Shown: positions 1 to 5,673 of the stretch, piece after piece | Layout: each line of letters opens with the position of its first letter | Position numbering within the stretch: position 1 is the stretch's first letter | Assembly (NCBI GenBank): GCA_015478575.1 | Contig: JADMIN010000133.1 | Coordinates: 1-6,815 of the forward strand | Origin: Ktedonobacterales bacterium | Lineage (GTDB): Bacteria > Chloroflexota > Ktedonobacteria > Ktedonobacterales > JADMIN01 | Direction of reading: 5' to 3' | DNA length: 6,815 nucleotides | Notes under the pieces: generated by a model | What the model was told of the DNA's origin: nothing | The model's input: only the letters and a program-made list of their open reading frames with translations | Databases searched by the model: none | Position numbers and translations under genes: made by a program

Positions 1-924
1 CGCCTGACCCCCATCACCAGTTTGCGGGTCGGCGACCAGGTGCGGGCGTTTGATGCGGTGACGGGCACGGCATCGGCCCAGACGGTGCAGGCGACGTGGG
101 TCCACCAGGATACCGACCTGTTGGAGGTGACGCTGCGCACCAGCCCGACGGCGCCGCCGACGACGGGCGCGGACCCGACGACGGGCGCGCGCCAGCCGCA
201 GCAGCAGGCGGCAGTGGCGCGCCACGGCAGCCAGGCACCTCCTTCTCCGCTCGCGACGACAACGACGAGGGCGGGCACGGCGGCGAGCACGGCGCTGAAG
301 ACGACGAGCCCCCCAAGCACGACGCCCACCCGTGACGAGACGATCCGCACGACAGCCAACCATCCCTGGCTCACCGCCGATCGCGGCTGGGCGCAGGCGG
401 GCAGCCTCACGCTCGGCGAGCGCGTGGTGCGGGCCGATGGCTCGACGGCGGTGGTGGTGGCGGTGCGCGACGTGGCGGGCACGGCGCCGATGTGGGATCT
501 GACGGTCAGCCGCCTCCACGACTTTGCGGTGGGCACCGGCCAGTATGTCGTGCATAATTGTGGTGGGGGCAGAGCGGCACCAAGCTCTCCTCCCCAGACG
601 CCCCAAGGGACCACCCCAGATTTTGTAGTTACTCCGAAAGGTGACGTTATCGCAGTGCCTGACGGAACTCAATACACGGACGTAGTCAACAACCAAGGAA
701 ACACAACTGGCTACGGGTATGTAGGAGGCTCGGGAGGCAAGGGCATGAGTGCCGCAACTGATGGAGTCCGGATTATGGATCCGACACCTCCTAGAGGTGG
801 TAGTCCGGGCTATCCAGATGGATACGTACGGTATCAAAATGCCGGAAGACAGGCGATCAACCCCTATACAGGGCAAACTATCGCCAATAACGATCCAGTT
901 TGGGGGCATATGCGGCTTTCGTAG
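1..924 (+). CDS. Polymorphic toxin C-terminal part: Hint autoprocessing domain plus unassigned toxin tip (5' partial)
   Basis: The frame is open from the first base, so the gene begins left of the window; residue numbers count from there. Residues 1-186 are a Hint (hedgehog/intein) domain. It begins RLTPITSLRVGDQVRAFD, has block B TTANHPWLTADRGW (about 115-128), block F MWDLTVSRLHDFAVG (about 164-178), and ends VVHNC with H185, N186 and C187. Such domains cut themselves after the Asn and release the segment that follows. The N-terminal catalytic Cys lies outside the window. Residues 49-109 are a Pro/Thr/Ala-rich insertion. Residues 187-307 form the tip, with TPDFVVTPKGDVIAVPDG, a Gly-rich GGSGGKGM stretch, VRIMDPT, GYVRYQN, INPYTGQTI and a DPVWGHMRLS end. 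I do not recognise the tip family; its position implies a secreted or contact-delivered toxin. GC content falls sharply at the Hint/tip junction. A likely immunity gene follows. Hint is confident; tip activity is inference. Confidence 0.85.
   Translation, partial: RLTPITSLRVGDQVRAFDAVTGTASAQTVQATWVHQDTDLLEVTLRTSPTAPPTTGADPTTGARQPQQQAAVARHGSQAPPSPLATTTTRAGTAASTALKTTSPPSTTPTRDETIRTTANHPWLTADRGWAQAGSLTLGERVVRADGSTAVVVAVRDVAGTAPMWDLTVSRLHDFAVGTGQYVVHNCGGGRAAPSSPPQTPQGTTPDFVVTPKGDVIAVPDGTQYTDVVNNQGNTTGYGYVGGSGGKGMSAATDGVRIMDPTPPRGGSPGYPDGYVRYQNAGRQAINPYTGQTIANNDPVWGHMRLS
145..327 (+). other. Pro/Thr/Ala-rich insertion inside the Hint domain
   Basis: Between the early Hint strands (DLLEVTLRT) and block B (RDETIRTTANHP) the protein carries about 60 residues made mostly of Pro, Thr, Ala, Gly and Gln. 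It includes a short internal duplication PTTGAD/PTTGAR, encoded by a 15-bp direct repeat at 157-171 and 175-189. This is the side of the Hint fold where inteins carry endonuclease insertions, but no endonuclease motif is visible. A shorter, differently composed insertion sits at the same place in the second Hint copy near 1620-1700, so the site appears variable. Confidence 0.55.
328..441 (+). repeat. Hint core repeat, copy 1
   Basis: These 114 bases (38 codons, starting TRDETIRTTANHP and ending RADG) recur in the same orientation and frame at 1702-1815. By hand alignment 105 of 114 bases are identical. All nine differences are silent third-position changes. This copy lies in the full Hint domain of the toxin gene. 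Confidence 0.9.
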
Positions 925-1065
925 TTAGGGTGTCGTCCCTCTTGGGGTCGGGGTCATGTACTATCCAATGGATCACCCTACCGCGACCGATACGTTCCGC
1001 AGTTGACGCGATCAAATCTAGGGGACGAAAGGAGTGGGGTCGAACAACAGACCCGTCAGCATCTT

Positions 1066-1108
1066 TCTACCAGACGATGGTATAATTCTCCGGCCATCGT
1101 CTGGTAGA
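1066..1108. repeat. 15-bp perfect inverted repeat with 13-nt loop
   Basis: tctaccagacgatgg at 1066-1080 is perfectly complementary to ccatcgtctggtaga at 1094-1108, leaving a 13-base loop that contains TATAAT. The stem is not followed by a T run, so it is not a classical intrinsic terminator. It lies in the 280-bp spacer (925-1204) between the toxin frame and the putative immunity gene. I see no credible gene in that spacer. It could be a palindromic operator around a promoter, an RNA hairpin that separates expression of the two genes, or a remnant of a small mobile element. Confidence 0.8.
1078..1086 (+). promoter_or_regulatory. Candidate extended -10 promoter for the immunity gene
   Basis: TGGTATAAT matches the extended -10 consensus (TGN followed by TATAAT) exactly and lies in the loop of the inverted repeat, about 120 bases upstream of the immunity start. 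No good -35 hexamer is found about 17 bases upstream, which extended -10 promoters can tolerate. A private promoter would let immunity be made independently of the toxin. The match could be chance, although AT-rich hexamers are uncommon in this GC-rich DNA. Confidence 0.35.
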
Positions 1109-1204
1109 CCTGCGGCGCGTAATGAGGCGCGGGTGGCATTCCTGACGCTGCGGCTGGCACTCTTAGGGCAAAGGTGCGGTTTTAGGCATCGCGGGAGGAA
1201 TGGT

Positions 1205-1570
1205 GTGGACACACGACACGAAGACCCCTTGCATATCCTGGTGGGACAGGAATTGAGTGCTGTGGTCTTTCTGGAGGACTATGTTCAGTTGCGGTTCAAT
1301 GAGCGCTTCTTTAATGCGTATGTATACCCGCTGATTGATGTCGGTTTGATCAAACTAAGGCACACTGACACCCAGTACGCAAAAACGCTGCATGCTTGTA
1401 TAGGAGAAGTGGTATGCGCTGCCGGGCTGATTGAAAGTCAAGAGATTCGCATGCTGTTTGCCAACGAAGTCGGCATCACCATTTCGCTGAGACCCGAAGA
1501 CCATGAGGGACCTGAGGCTGCTGAGTTCTTTGACCAAACGGATGGCAGCATCACCTGGGTGGTCTATTGA
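1205..1570 (+). CDS. Putative immunity protein for the upstream toxin
   Basis: A 121-residue cytosolic-looking protein with no signal peptide and no membrane segment. I chose GTG at 1205 because GGGAGG (1193-1198) lies six bases upstream; the frame is open to 1034, but that extension is Arg-rich, covers the hairpin and does not look coded. The protein begins MDTRHEDPLHILVGQELSAV. It has VVFLEDYVQLRF (20-31), a mid region TDTQYAKTLHACIGEVVCAAG, and a conserved-looking end ISLRPEDHEGPEAAEF (93-108) before SITWVVY. I recall similar small proteins beside polymorphic toxins but cannot name the family. It follows the toxin tip on the same strand and shares its lower GC content, which is the usual arrangement for an immunity gene that neutralises the tip in the producing cell. 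The immunity role is inference from position. Confidence 0.7.
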   Translation: MDTRHEDPLHILVGQELSAVVFLEDYVQLRFNERFFNAYVYPLIDVGLIKLRHTDTQYAKTLHACIGEVVCAAGLIESQEIRMLFANEVGITISLRPEDHEGPEAAEFFDQTDGSITWVVY

Positions 1571-1590
1571 TACGGTGATCTGATGAAGAT

Positions 1591-1887
1591 ATGATGCCGG
1601 CAACCACGACCAGCACGCCGCCCAAGACGGCACAGGTGGCGGCGGCCAGCCAGGCGCCTCCTCCGACGGCGACGACGGCGCGTCCTGCCACCCCGACGCG
1701 CACCCGTGACGAGACGATCCGCACCACGGCCAACCATCCCTGGCTGACGGCCGATCGGGGCTGGGCGCAGGCAGGCAGCCTCACGCTCGGCGAGCGGGTG
1801 GTGCGCGCGGATGGCGAGGTTAACGCGGAACTCGACCGGCCTCTGCCGCCGCACCTGTCGCTGGCCGCCCTGCCCCTGCGCAAGTGA
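1591..1887 (+). pseudogene. Truncated Hint-domain fragment (remnant of a second toxin carrier)
   Basis: An open frame of 98 codons starts 20 bases after the immunity stop, without a convincing ribosome binding site. Its first third is Pro/Thr/Ala-rich (ASQAPPPTATT resembles SQAPPSPLATT in the upstream insertion). It then has TRDETIRTTANHPWLTADRG through RADG, identical in protein to the upstream Hint core. It lacks the N-terminal Hint block, block F and the HN cleavage end. After RADG it runs into an unrelated tail (EVNAELDRPLPPHLSLAALP) of unknown origin and stops. I read it as a broken Hint piece left by duplication or recombination of toxin cassettes. It ends 24 bases before the convergent TPR gene. 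Expression as a real protein is unlikely but not excluded. Confidence 0.7.
1702..1815 (+). repeat. Hint core repeat, copy 2
   Basis: Direct-repeat partner of 328-441, in the same frame, with the same 38-residue translation and nine silent differences. The homology ends abruptly after the Gly codon at 1813-1815, which marks the truncation point of this fragment. Upstream, weaker similarity continues through the Pro/Thr/Ala-rich part to about 1620. Confidence 0.9.
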
Positions 1888-1894
1888 GGCGATT

Positions 1895-1921
1895 GGCGCT
1901 CTAGGGGCGCTCTAGGGGCGC
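1895..1921. repeat. 11-bp tandem duplication over the TPR gene stop codon
   Basis: ctctaggggcg occurs twice in tandem (1899-1909 and 1910-1920), and the match extends a few bases to each side. Each unit contains CTA, which reads TAG on the minus strand; the right-hand one (1912-1914) is the stop codon of the TPR gene. It looks like a recent slippage duplication in the 24-bp gap between convergent genes. Confidence 0.8.
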
Positions 1922-3921
1922 GCGGCGGCTGATGACGTGGGCCGCCGCGGCTTGCGCGTCGCCGATCGCTCCATTATCGCGCGCAGGTTAAGACGGAGGC
2001 GCATGTAATCAAGCGCTGGGTGCTCTGGGTCGAGCGCCGTCCACAGTTCCAGCCAGGTGGTGGCGTTCGCGGTATCCTTCTCGACAAGGTAGCGCTCGAT
2101 CTCAGCGGCGCAGAGGACCCGTAGCTCGCTGATGTGCAGCCGCTGCCGCATGAGGAGGGGATCCAGCAGCGCCGCGGCCTCGGAGGTGTCACCCCGGAGC
2201 GCGGCCAAGCGTGCCACGTTGGCGGCGGCGATCAGATTGTCGGGGAAACGCACGTGGATCTGCCGGGCAAGGGCCTCGGCCTCTTCGGCGTGGTTTTGCG
2301 CCTCGTACAACGCGACCAGGTTGTTCTGAATAGAGGGAATATCCGGTGCCAGCGCGTCAGCTTGGCGGAAGAGCACCTCAGCGCGTGGCGCATCACCATT
2401 CCTCAGCGCTTCTATGCCTTCGATCAATCGGGTGGCGACCTCTTGGGGAAGTTCTTCTACCGGCTCACCATCAACCTCGAAGGCTAGGAGGACCAACTCG
2501 CGCCACTCGCCCTCCCACCACATGCGAATAGGCTCCGAAGGAAGCAGCCCCGCCGAGGAAGCCACCCGCGCCGCGGCCATACGCTGGCTATCCGGTCCAC
2601 GCTGACTCAAGGCAAAATCGCGAAGCGCCGCCAGCAGCGTGGCGTCGCCAGCAGCTTCCGCCAGGTGCAAGCCAAGCTCACGACCGACCGGATCGCCATG
2701 ATCGAGCAGCAGCGGCACGAGAGCGGCGAGCGACGGATGCGCGCGTAGCAGGCCGCGGAGCGCCTGAGCCGTGGCCTCAACATCCTGATGCGCGATGAGC
2801 GGCGTGATGGCGGCGCGCAGATCACTGATCATCTTCGCGGACATCCAGTAGCTCAGACCGAATGGCCAGGGAGCATGGCGCGCGCCTACCGGTTTGCGCA
2901 GATCATCCAGGTTGGCTTGCGCCAGGTCAAATGCCGGCACGAGATTTAGCGCTTGTTTCCACCAGCGGCGCGCCTCGCGCTCGCGGCCCACCCGCCAGCA
3001 AGCGACAGCAGCTAGGTGCGCGCCCAGGGGATCGAGCAAGGGCGGTTTAGCATAGCCAGCCTGTTTGGCCTGGGCAAGCGCCTCCAACACGCCGTCGTTG
3101 TCTCCCAAGAAGCTGAGCGCTTCCGCTTTCTTGACCCATGCCTCTGGGGAATTCGCTGGTGCCTCCTTGAGGCGCGCGGCCCAGGTCCGCGCGTCCGCGA
3201 TGCGTCCGGCCAGACAGAGGGTGCGCGTGAGATTACTCAAGGCATGCACATTCTGTGGCGCGTTGGCGAGCACACGCTGATTCGCCGTGAGCGCATCCTC
3301 TAGGCGGCCTTCCAGCGTATAACTCAAGTTGATGTTGTTGAGCGCGGCGGTAAAATCGGGGCGCCGCTCGAGAACCCGTTCCTCTAGGCGGCGCCCTTGG
3401 GCATAGTCGCCCTGTTCAATCAGGCCCAGCGCCTCCTCATGCCAGGCAGCCACTTCGGCGCCATCCTCGCCAGTGAGGCCCATCTCAGCGAGTATCTCGG
3501 CGAGCTGCGGCTCCACCTCGGCGAGCAGCTCACGCGCGTGGTCAGTCCGCGGGTGACGCGGCCAGCGGGTGAGGAAGTGGCGCAGCGTGCGCACCGTCAG
3601 CGCGATCCGCTGCGTGGCGAGGTAGGCGGTGGCCAGGGCGAGCGTGGTCTCCGCGTCTTCGGGCACGAGGCGATGCAGCCGCTCACAGAGTACCATGTAG
3701 CGCGGCATACCTTCGAGTTGGTAGAAGGTAAACGCCAGCGCGCGCACGACCTCAGCGTGCATGGGGAAGCGGTCCGCGAGTGGTTCGAGACGTGCCCGCG
3801 CCTCCGCCCACTGCTCGCGCTCCATCAGCGCCTCCGCCGCGCGCAACTCACGCGCCACCGCTGGCACCATCTGTCCAATGGCTGGCCGACGCGGATGTTT
3901 CGGCGATTTCTTCTTCGACAT
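1912..3921 (-). CDS. Tetratricopeptide-repeat protein of unknown partner
   Basis: An intact protein of 669 residues if read from the ATG at 3919-3921, beginning MSKKKSPKHPRRPA. An ATG at 3928-3930 would add MAR, but the AAAGG motif directly abuts that codon and is well spaced for the later one. After a short basic head come helix-turn-helix repeats with TPR character. One block covers about 30-125 (AEALMEREQWAEARARLEPL). A second covers about 160-290 (EEALGLIEQGDYAQGRRLEE, FTAALNNINLSYTLEGRLED). A third lies near the end, about 490-640 (GIEALRNGDAPRAEVLFRQA, SIQNNLVALYEAQNHAEEAE). The tail is basic (RKPRRPTSS). No signal peptide, membrane segment or enzymatic motif is visible, so a cytosolic scaffold or protein-interaction role is likely. 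It is separated by about 250 bp from the upstream toxin-antitoxin genes, so it probably has its own promoter. The specific function is unknown. Confidence 0.88.
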   Translation of the reverse strand: MSKKKSPKHPRRPAIGQMVPAVARELRAAEALMEREQWAEARARLEPLADRFPMHAEVVRALAFTFYQLEGMPRYMVLCERLHRLVPEDAETTLALATAYLATQRIALTVRTLRHFLTRWPRHPRTDHARELLAEVEPQLAEILAEMGLTGEDGAEVAAWHEEALGLIEQGDYAQGRRLEERVLERRPDFTAALNNINLSYTLEGRLEDALTANQRVLANAPQNVHALSNLTRTLCLAGRIADARTWAARLKEAPANSPEAWVKKAEALSFLGDNDGVLEALAQAKQAGYAKPPLLDPLGAHLAAVACWRVGREREARRWWKQALNLVPAFDLAQANLDDLRKPVGARHAPWPFGLSYWMSAKMISDLRAAITPLIAHQDVEATAQALRGLLRAHPSLAALVPLLLDHGDPVGRELGLHLAEAAGDATLLAALRDFALSQRGPDSQRMAAARVASSAGLLPSEPIRMWWEGEWRELVLLAFEVDGEPVEELPQEVATRLIEGIEALRNGDAPRAEVLFRQADALAPDIPSIQNNLVALYEAQNHAEEAEALARQIHVRFPDNLIAAANVARLAALRGDTSEAAALLDPLLMRQRLHISELRVLCAAEIERYLVEKDTANATTWLELWTALDPEHPALDYMRLRLNLRAIMERSATRKPRRPTSSAAARP

Positions 3922-3930
3922 GCGGGCCAT

Positions 3931-4178
3931 CCTTTCATCTCGGGTACCGTACCACGGACGAGATCAGTGGGGACCTGGTGCCGCACAACCAAGAATAGCG
4001 TCATGCCCCAGGTAGTGGATTTAAGACGCTTAAGGCTGTTCGCCCCGTTCAGTGTTGTTCAGAAGTGCTGGAAATATAGGCACTTCGGACGGTTGTCCGT
4101 TCATCATCGTTTGTCTGAGTTGGTGTCAACCCGGAAGCGAAGGGGCCTTTGGATGGATTCTATCATGCCCTGTGGAGG
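3931..4178 (-). promoter_or_regulatory. Intergenic region upstream of the TPR gene with weak promoter candidates
   Basis: I see no credible gene in these 248 bases. Read on the minus strand, they contain a perfect TTGACA (plus-strand 4124-4129), but only weak -10 matches at suitable spacing (GATGAT at 4103-4108 after 15 bases). There is a better -10 hexamer TATATT at 4073-4078 without a good -35. Two small palindromes could be operators: cggac-ggtt-gtccg at 4086-4099, and ggtac-c-gtacc at 3943-3953 just before the start codon. Which of these works cannot be decided from sequence. Confidence 0.3.
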
Positions 4179-4441
4179 TTACTTTTTGCGCTTCTCATAC
4201 TCACGCTGGCTCCCAATCCAATACCAGATGATCTCGTCGCGGTCGCGAACGCCGAGCGCACGAAAATTCCTGGTGATACGCACGGACCAAATGCGCTTCG
4301 ACGCGTTAACTTCTTCAAAGTTCAGGCCGGGGAGAATGGGTCATTGCTGAATTGTCGGTAGGCCTCTCGCGCTTGTTTGCGCATCTCAGGGGAGATCCGT
4401 TTGAGGGCGTCACGGAATGACCGGGTCGTATGTGAATTCAT
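4179..4441 (-). pseudogene. ParE/RelE-type toxin, frameshifted
   Basis: The minus-strand frame starts at ATG 4439-4441 with MNSHTTRSFRDALKRISPEM, then RKQAREAYRQFSNDPFSP, and hits TGA right after a CCCC run (plus strand GGGG 4329-4332). One extra C there restores GLNFEEVNASKRIWSVRI, then TRNFRALGVRDRDEIIWYW and IGSQREYEKRKK with a TAA stop. The repaired 87-residue protein has the size and pattern of small type II toxins of the RelE/ParE superfamily: a TT.RF-like start, an REAYR..F..DP helix, and the IWSVRI..N[FY]RALGVRD..EIIWYWIG core. As sequenced it ends after about 39 residues and lacks that core, so it should be inactive. Its start overlaps the antitoxin end by 32 bases in another frame, typical of a coupled antitoxin-toxin operon. 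A sequencing error in the homopolymer is the main alternative. Confidence 0.82.
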
Positions 4442-4658
4442 GCCCCTTCAAAATCCTCTGATGTGAGGATTCGGTCGTTCCTTGGCGCATTTCTTCCAGA
4501 GCTGCCTCATACAATGCATCTGGGCCTGGCGCATGTAGTATCCGTGCCCACTCGATGGTGTCGAGCCACTCTTCAATCTGATCGGCGAGCCGTTGTTGGT
4601 CTTGTGAAGGTAGGTGTTCAAGGTCATGCAAGAGCGCTTGAAGTCGTTCGTCAAGCAT
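4410..4658 (-). CDS. Type II antitoxin of a ParE/RelE-like toxin-antitoxin pair
   Basis: An intact 82-residue acidic protein starting MLDERLQALLHDLEHLPSQD. I chose the ATG at 4656-4658 because AGGAGG (4664-4669) lies five bases upstream; the in-frame GTG at 4662-4664 overlaps that motif and cannot use it. The first half, DQQRLADQIEEWLDTIEWAR, is helical with Leu heptads. The tail (EMRQGTTESSHQRILKGHEF) looks flexible, as in antitoxins whose C-terminus wraps the toxin. No obvious DNA-binding fold can be named. It precedes and overlaps the toxin gene, so it would bind and silence that ribonuclease- or gyrase-directed family of toxins; the exact toxin target cannot be told. With the toxin frameshifted, it appears to be an orphan antitoxin here. 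The role rests on context and on general resemblance to short antitoxins with LPPEQQ..LAD..EEWLD patterns. Confidence 0.72.
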   Translation of the reverse strand: MLDERLQALLHDLEHLPSQDQQRLADQIEEWLDTIEWARILHAPGPDALYEAALEEMRQGTTESSHQRILKGHEFTYDPVIP

Positions 4659-4711
4659 GCTCACCTCCTGAGCGGTTACGTTCCAGGACCCCTATGGAGA
4701 TGCGTGAGACC

Positions 4712-4734
4712 TTGGCTGTCCGTTTGGCTGTCAA
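4712..4734 (-). promoter_or_regulatory. Direct repeat and TTGACA upstream of the antitoxin gene
   Basis: On the minus strand GACAGCCAA occurs twice at 12-bp spacing (plus-strand 4712-4720 and 4724-4732), and the upstream copy overlaps a perfect TTGACA (4729-4734). No convincing -10 hexamer follows at 16-18 bases. It lies about 55 bases upstream of the antitoxin start, where an autoregulatory operator would be expected. Function is speculative. Confidence 0.25.
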
Positions 4735-4804
4735 TCGCTCTTACTAGCAAATGAGCGGCCCCGGCAGTATCGGCTGGAACCGCTTAAAATCAAGATTCGT
4801 GGGG

Positions 4805-4876
4805 AGCCAGCGAAGGGATTTGAACCCTTGACCTGCTGTTTACGAAACAGCTGCTCTGCCCCTGAGCTACGCTGGC
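4805..4876 (-). tRNA. tRNA-Thr (anticodon CGU)
   Basis: The 72-nt minus-strand sequence folds into a full cloverleaf. The acceptor is GCCAGCG/CGCTGGC, the D arm GCTC-AGGGGCA-GAGC, the anticodon arm GCTGT-TTCGTAA-ACAGC, the variable region AGGTC, and the T arm AAGGG-TTCAAAT-CCCTT. The seven-base anticodon loop places C-G-T at 34-36, reading ACG, so it charges threonine. The discriminator base is U and the CCA end is not encoded. It sits between rnc and the toxin-antitoxin pair. No clear terminator follows; only a weak TTTT lies about 17 bases downstream. Confidence 0.95.
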
Positions 4877-4903
4877 ATGAAAGAGCGTCACAAAGCTGCG
4901 CGT

Positions 4904-4933
4904 AGTGTACCCTACGTCGCGGTGAGCCGTCAA
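4904..4933 (-). promoter_or_regulatory. Candidate promoter of tRNA-Thr
   Basis: On the minus strand TTGACG (4928-4933) is separated by 18 bases from TACACT (4904-4909). This predicts a transcript start about 20 bases before the mature tRNA 5' end. The -35 hexamer overlaps the rnc stop codon. Spacing and position are good, the hexamers are 5/6 and 4/6 matches, and the leader length suits a tRNA gene. Co-transcription from rnc remains possible. Confidence 0.45.
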
Positions 4934-5673
4934 GCATCGCGCGGCTCCACGTCTTCGAGCCAGCCGCGTTCCGCCAGCGTATAGTGGGCCGCCGCTTGTT
5001 CCGCCTCACGCTTGCTATGGCCCGTGCCCTCCGCCGCCGCGAAGTCCCCCAGCAGCACCTCGATCACGAAGGTCCGCGCGTGCGCCGGGCCGGTCTGGCT
5101 CACCACGCGGTAGCGCGGCGTCACGCCCAGCCGCGCCTGCGCCAACTCTTGGAGCAGCGACTTATCATCCTTGATGCGCTGACGCTGAGCCACTACCCGC
5201 TCCAGTTCAGCGCGCAGCAGCGGCTCCAGAAAGCGCACCGCATCGGGCAGCCCGCCATCGAGATAGAGCGCGCCCACCACCGCCTCAAAGGCCGAGGCCA
5301 GCAGAGGCACCCGCTCGCGCCCACCGGCCTCTTCACTGCGCCCCAGTCGCAGCGCGTCGCCCAACTGGAGGCCGCGCGCGAAACGTGCCAGCGTCGCGGC
5401 GCACACCAGCGCCGCGCGCAACTGCGTCAGGTCGCCCTCACTGGCCGTGGGATACTGGTGGTAGAGCAGGTCGGCGCTGACCATCCCCACCACGGCGTCA
5501 CCCAAAAACTCGAGTCGTTCGTTTGAGATGATGCCGGGGAGAGCGCACTCGTTCAGATAGGAGCGGTGGTTGAGCGCGTCGGAGAGCAGATGGCGCTCGG
5601 CGAAAGTATGGCCCAGCGTCGTTTCAAGTGCCCCCAGGAGAGTGGTGTCGTCTGTCGTCTCGCGGTGCTTCAT
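4930..5673 (-). CDS. rnc: Ribonuclease III
   Basis: RNase III cuts double-stranded RNA, notably in rRNA precursor processing and mRNA turnover, as a cytosolic homodimer. The 247-residue length is normal. Residues about 10-158 are the nuclease domain with the signature NERLEFLGDAVVG (51-63), which carries catalytic E52, E55 and D59. Residues about 168-236 are the double-stranded RNA-binding domain (DDKSLLQELAQARLGVTPRY, then HSKREAEQAAA). In the second catalytic segment, LLASAFEAVVGALYLDGG (124-141), E130 is present. The position of the Asp that helps bind metal in E. coli (Asp114, from LADTVEA) is Ser127 here. The start ATG overlaps the selD stop as ATGA, so translation is probably coupled to selD. 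The tRNA-Thr gene follows after 53 bases. Confidence 0.95.
   Translation of the reverse strand: MKHRETTDDTTLLGALETTLGHTFAERHLLSDALNHRSYLNECALPGIISNERLEFLGDAVVGMVSADLLYHQYPTASEGDLTQLRAALVCAATLARFARGLQLGDALRLGRSEEAGGRERVPLLASAFEAVVGALYLDGGLPDAVRFLEPLLRAELERVVAQRQRIKDDKSLLQELAQARLGVTPRYRVVSQTGPAHARTFVIEVLLGDFAAAEGTGHSKREAEQAAAHYTLAERGWLEDVEPRDA

Noticed and set aside
1066..1108. Intrinsic terminator after the toxin gene
   Set aside because: No T run follows either side of the stem, the loop is a 13-base promoter-like sequence, and it is about 140 bases past the toxin stop.
1034..1204. N-terminal extension of the immunity gene to an upstream start at 1034
   Set aside because: It crosses the perfect inverted repeat and -10 box, has an Arg-rich composition unlike the rest, and lacks a ribosome binding site as good as GGGAGG before GTG 1205.
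1551..1883. Minus-strand open frames opposite the second Hint fragment
   Set aside because: The plus-strand frame has the exact Hint motif; the minus-strand translations are Arg/Val/Gly-rich with no recognisable motif.
4326..4335. Programmed frameshift producing the ParE/RelE-like toxin
   Set aside because: There is no classical slippery heptamer, stimulatory structure or internal ribosome binding site beside the CCCC run; a simple deletion or read error is more economical.
3397..4350. Long plus-strand open frame opposite the TPR gene
   Set aside because: It is antisense to the TPR codons and the intergenic region, has no domain signal and an Arg/His-rich composition typical of shadow frames in GC-rich DNA.
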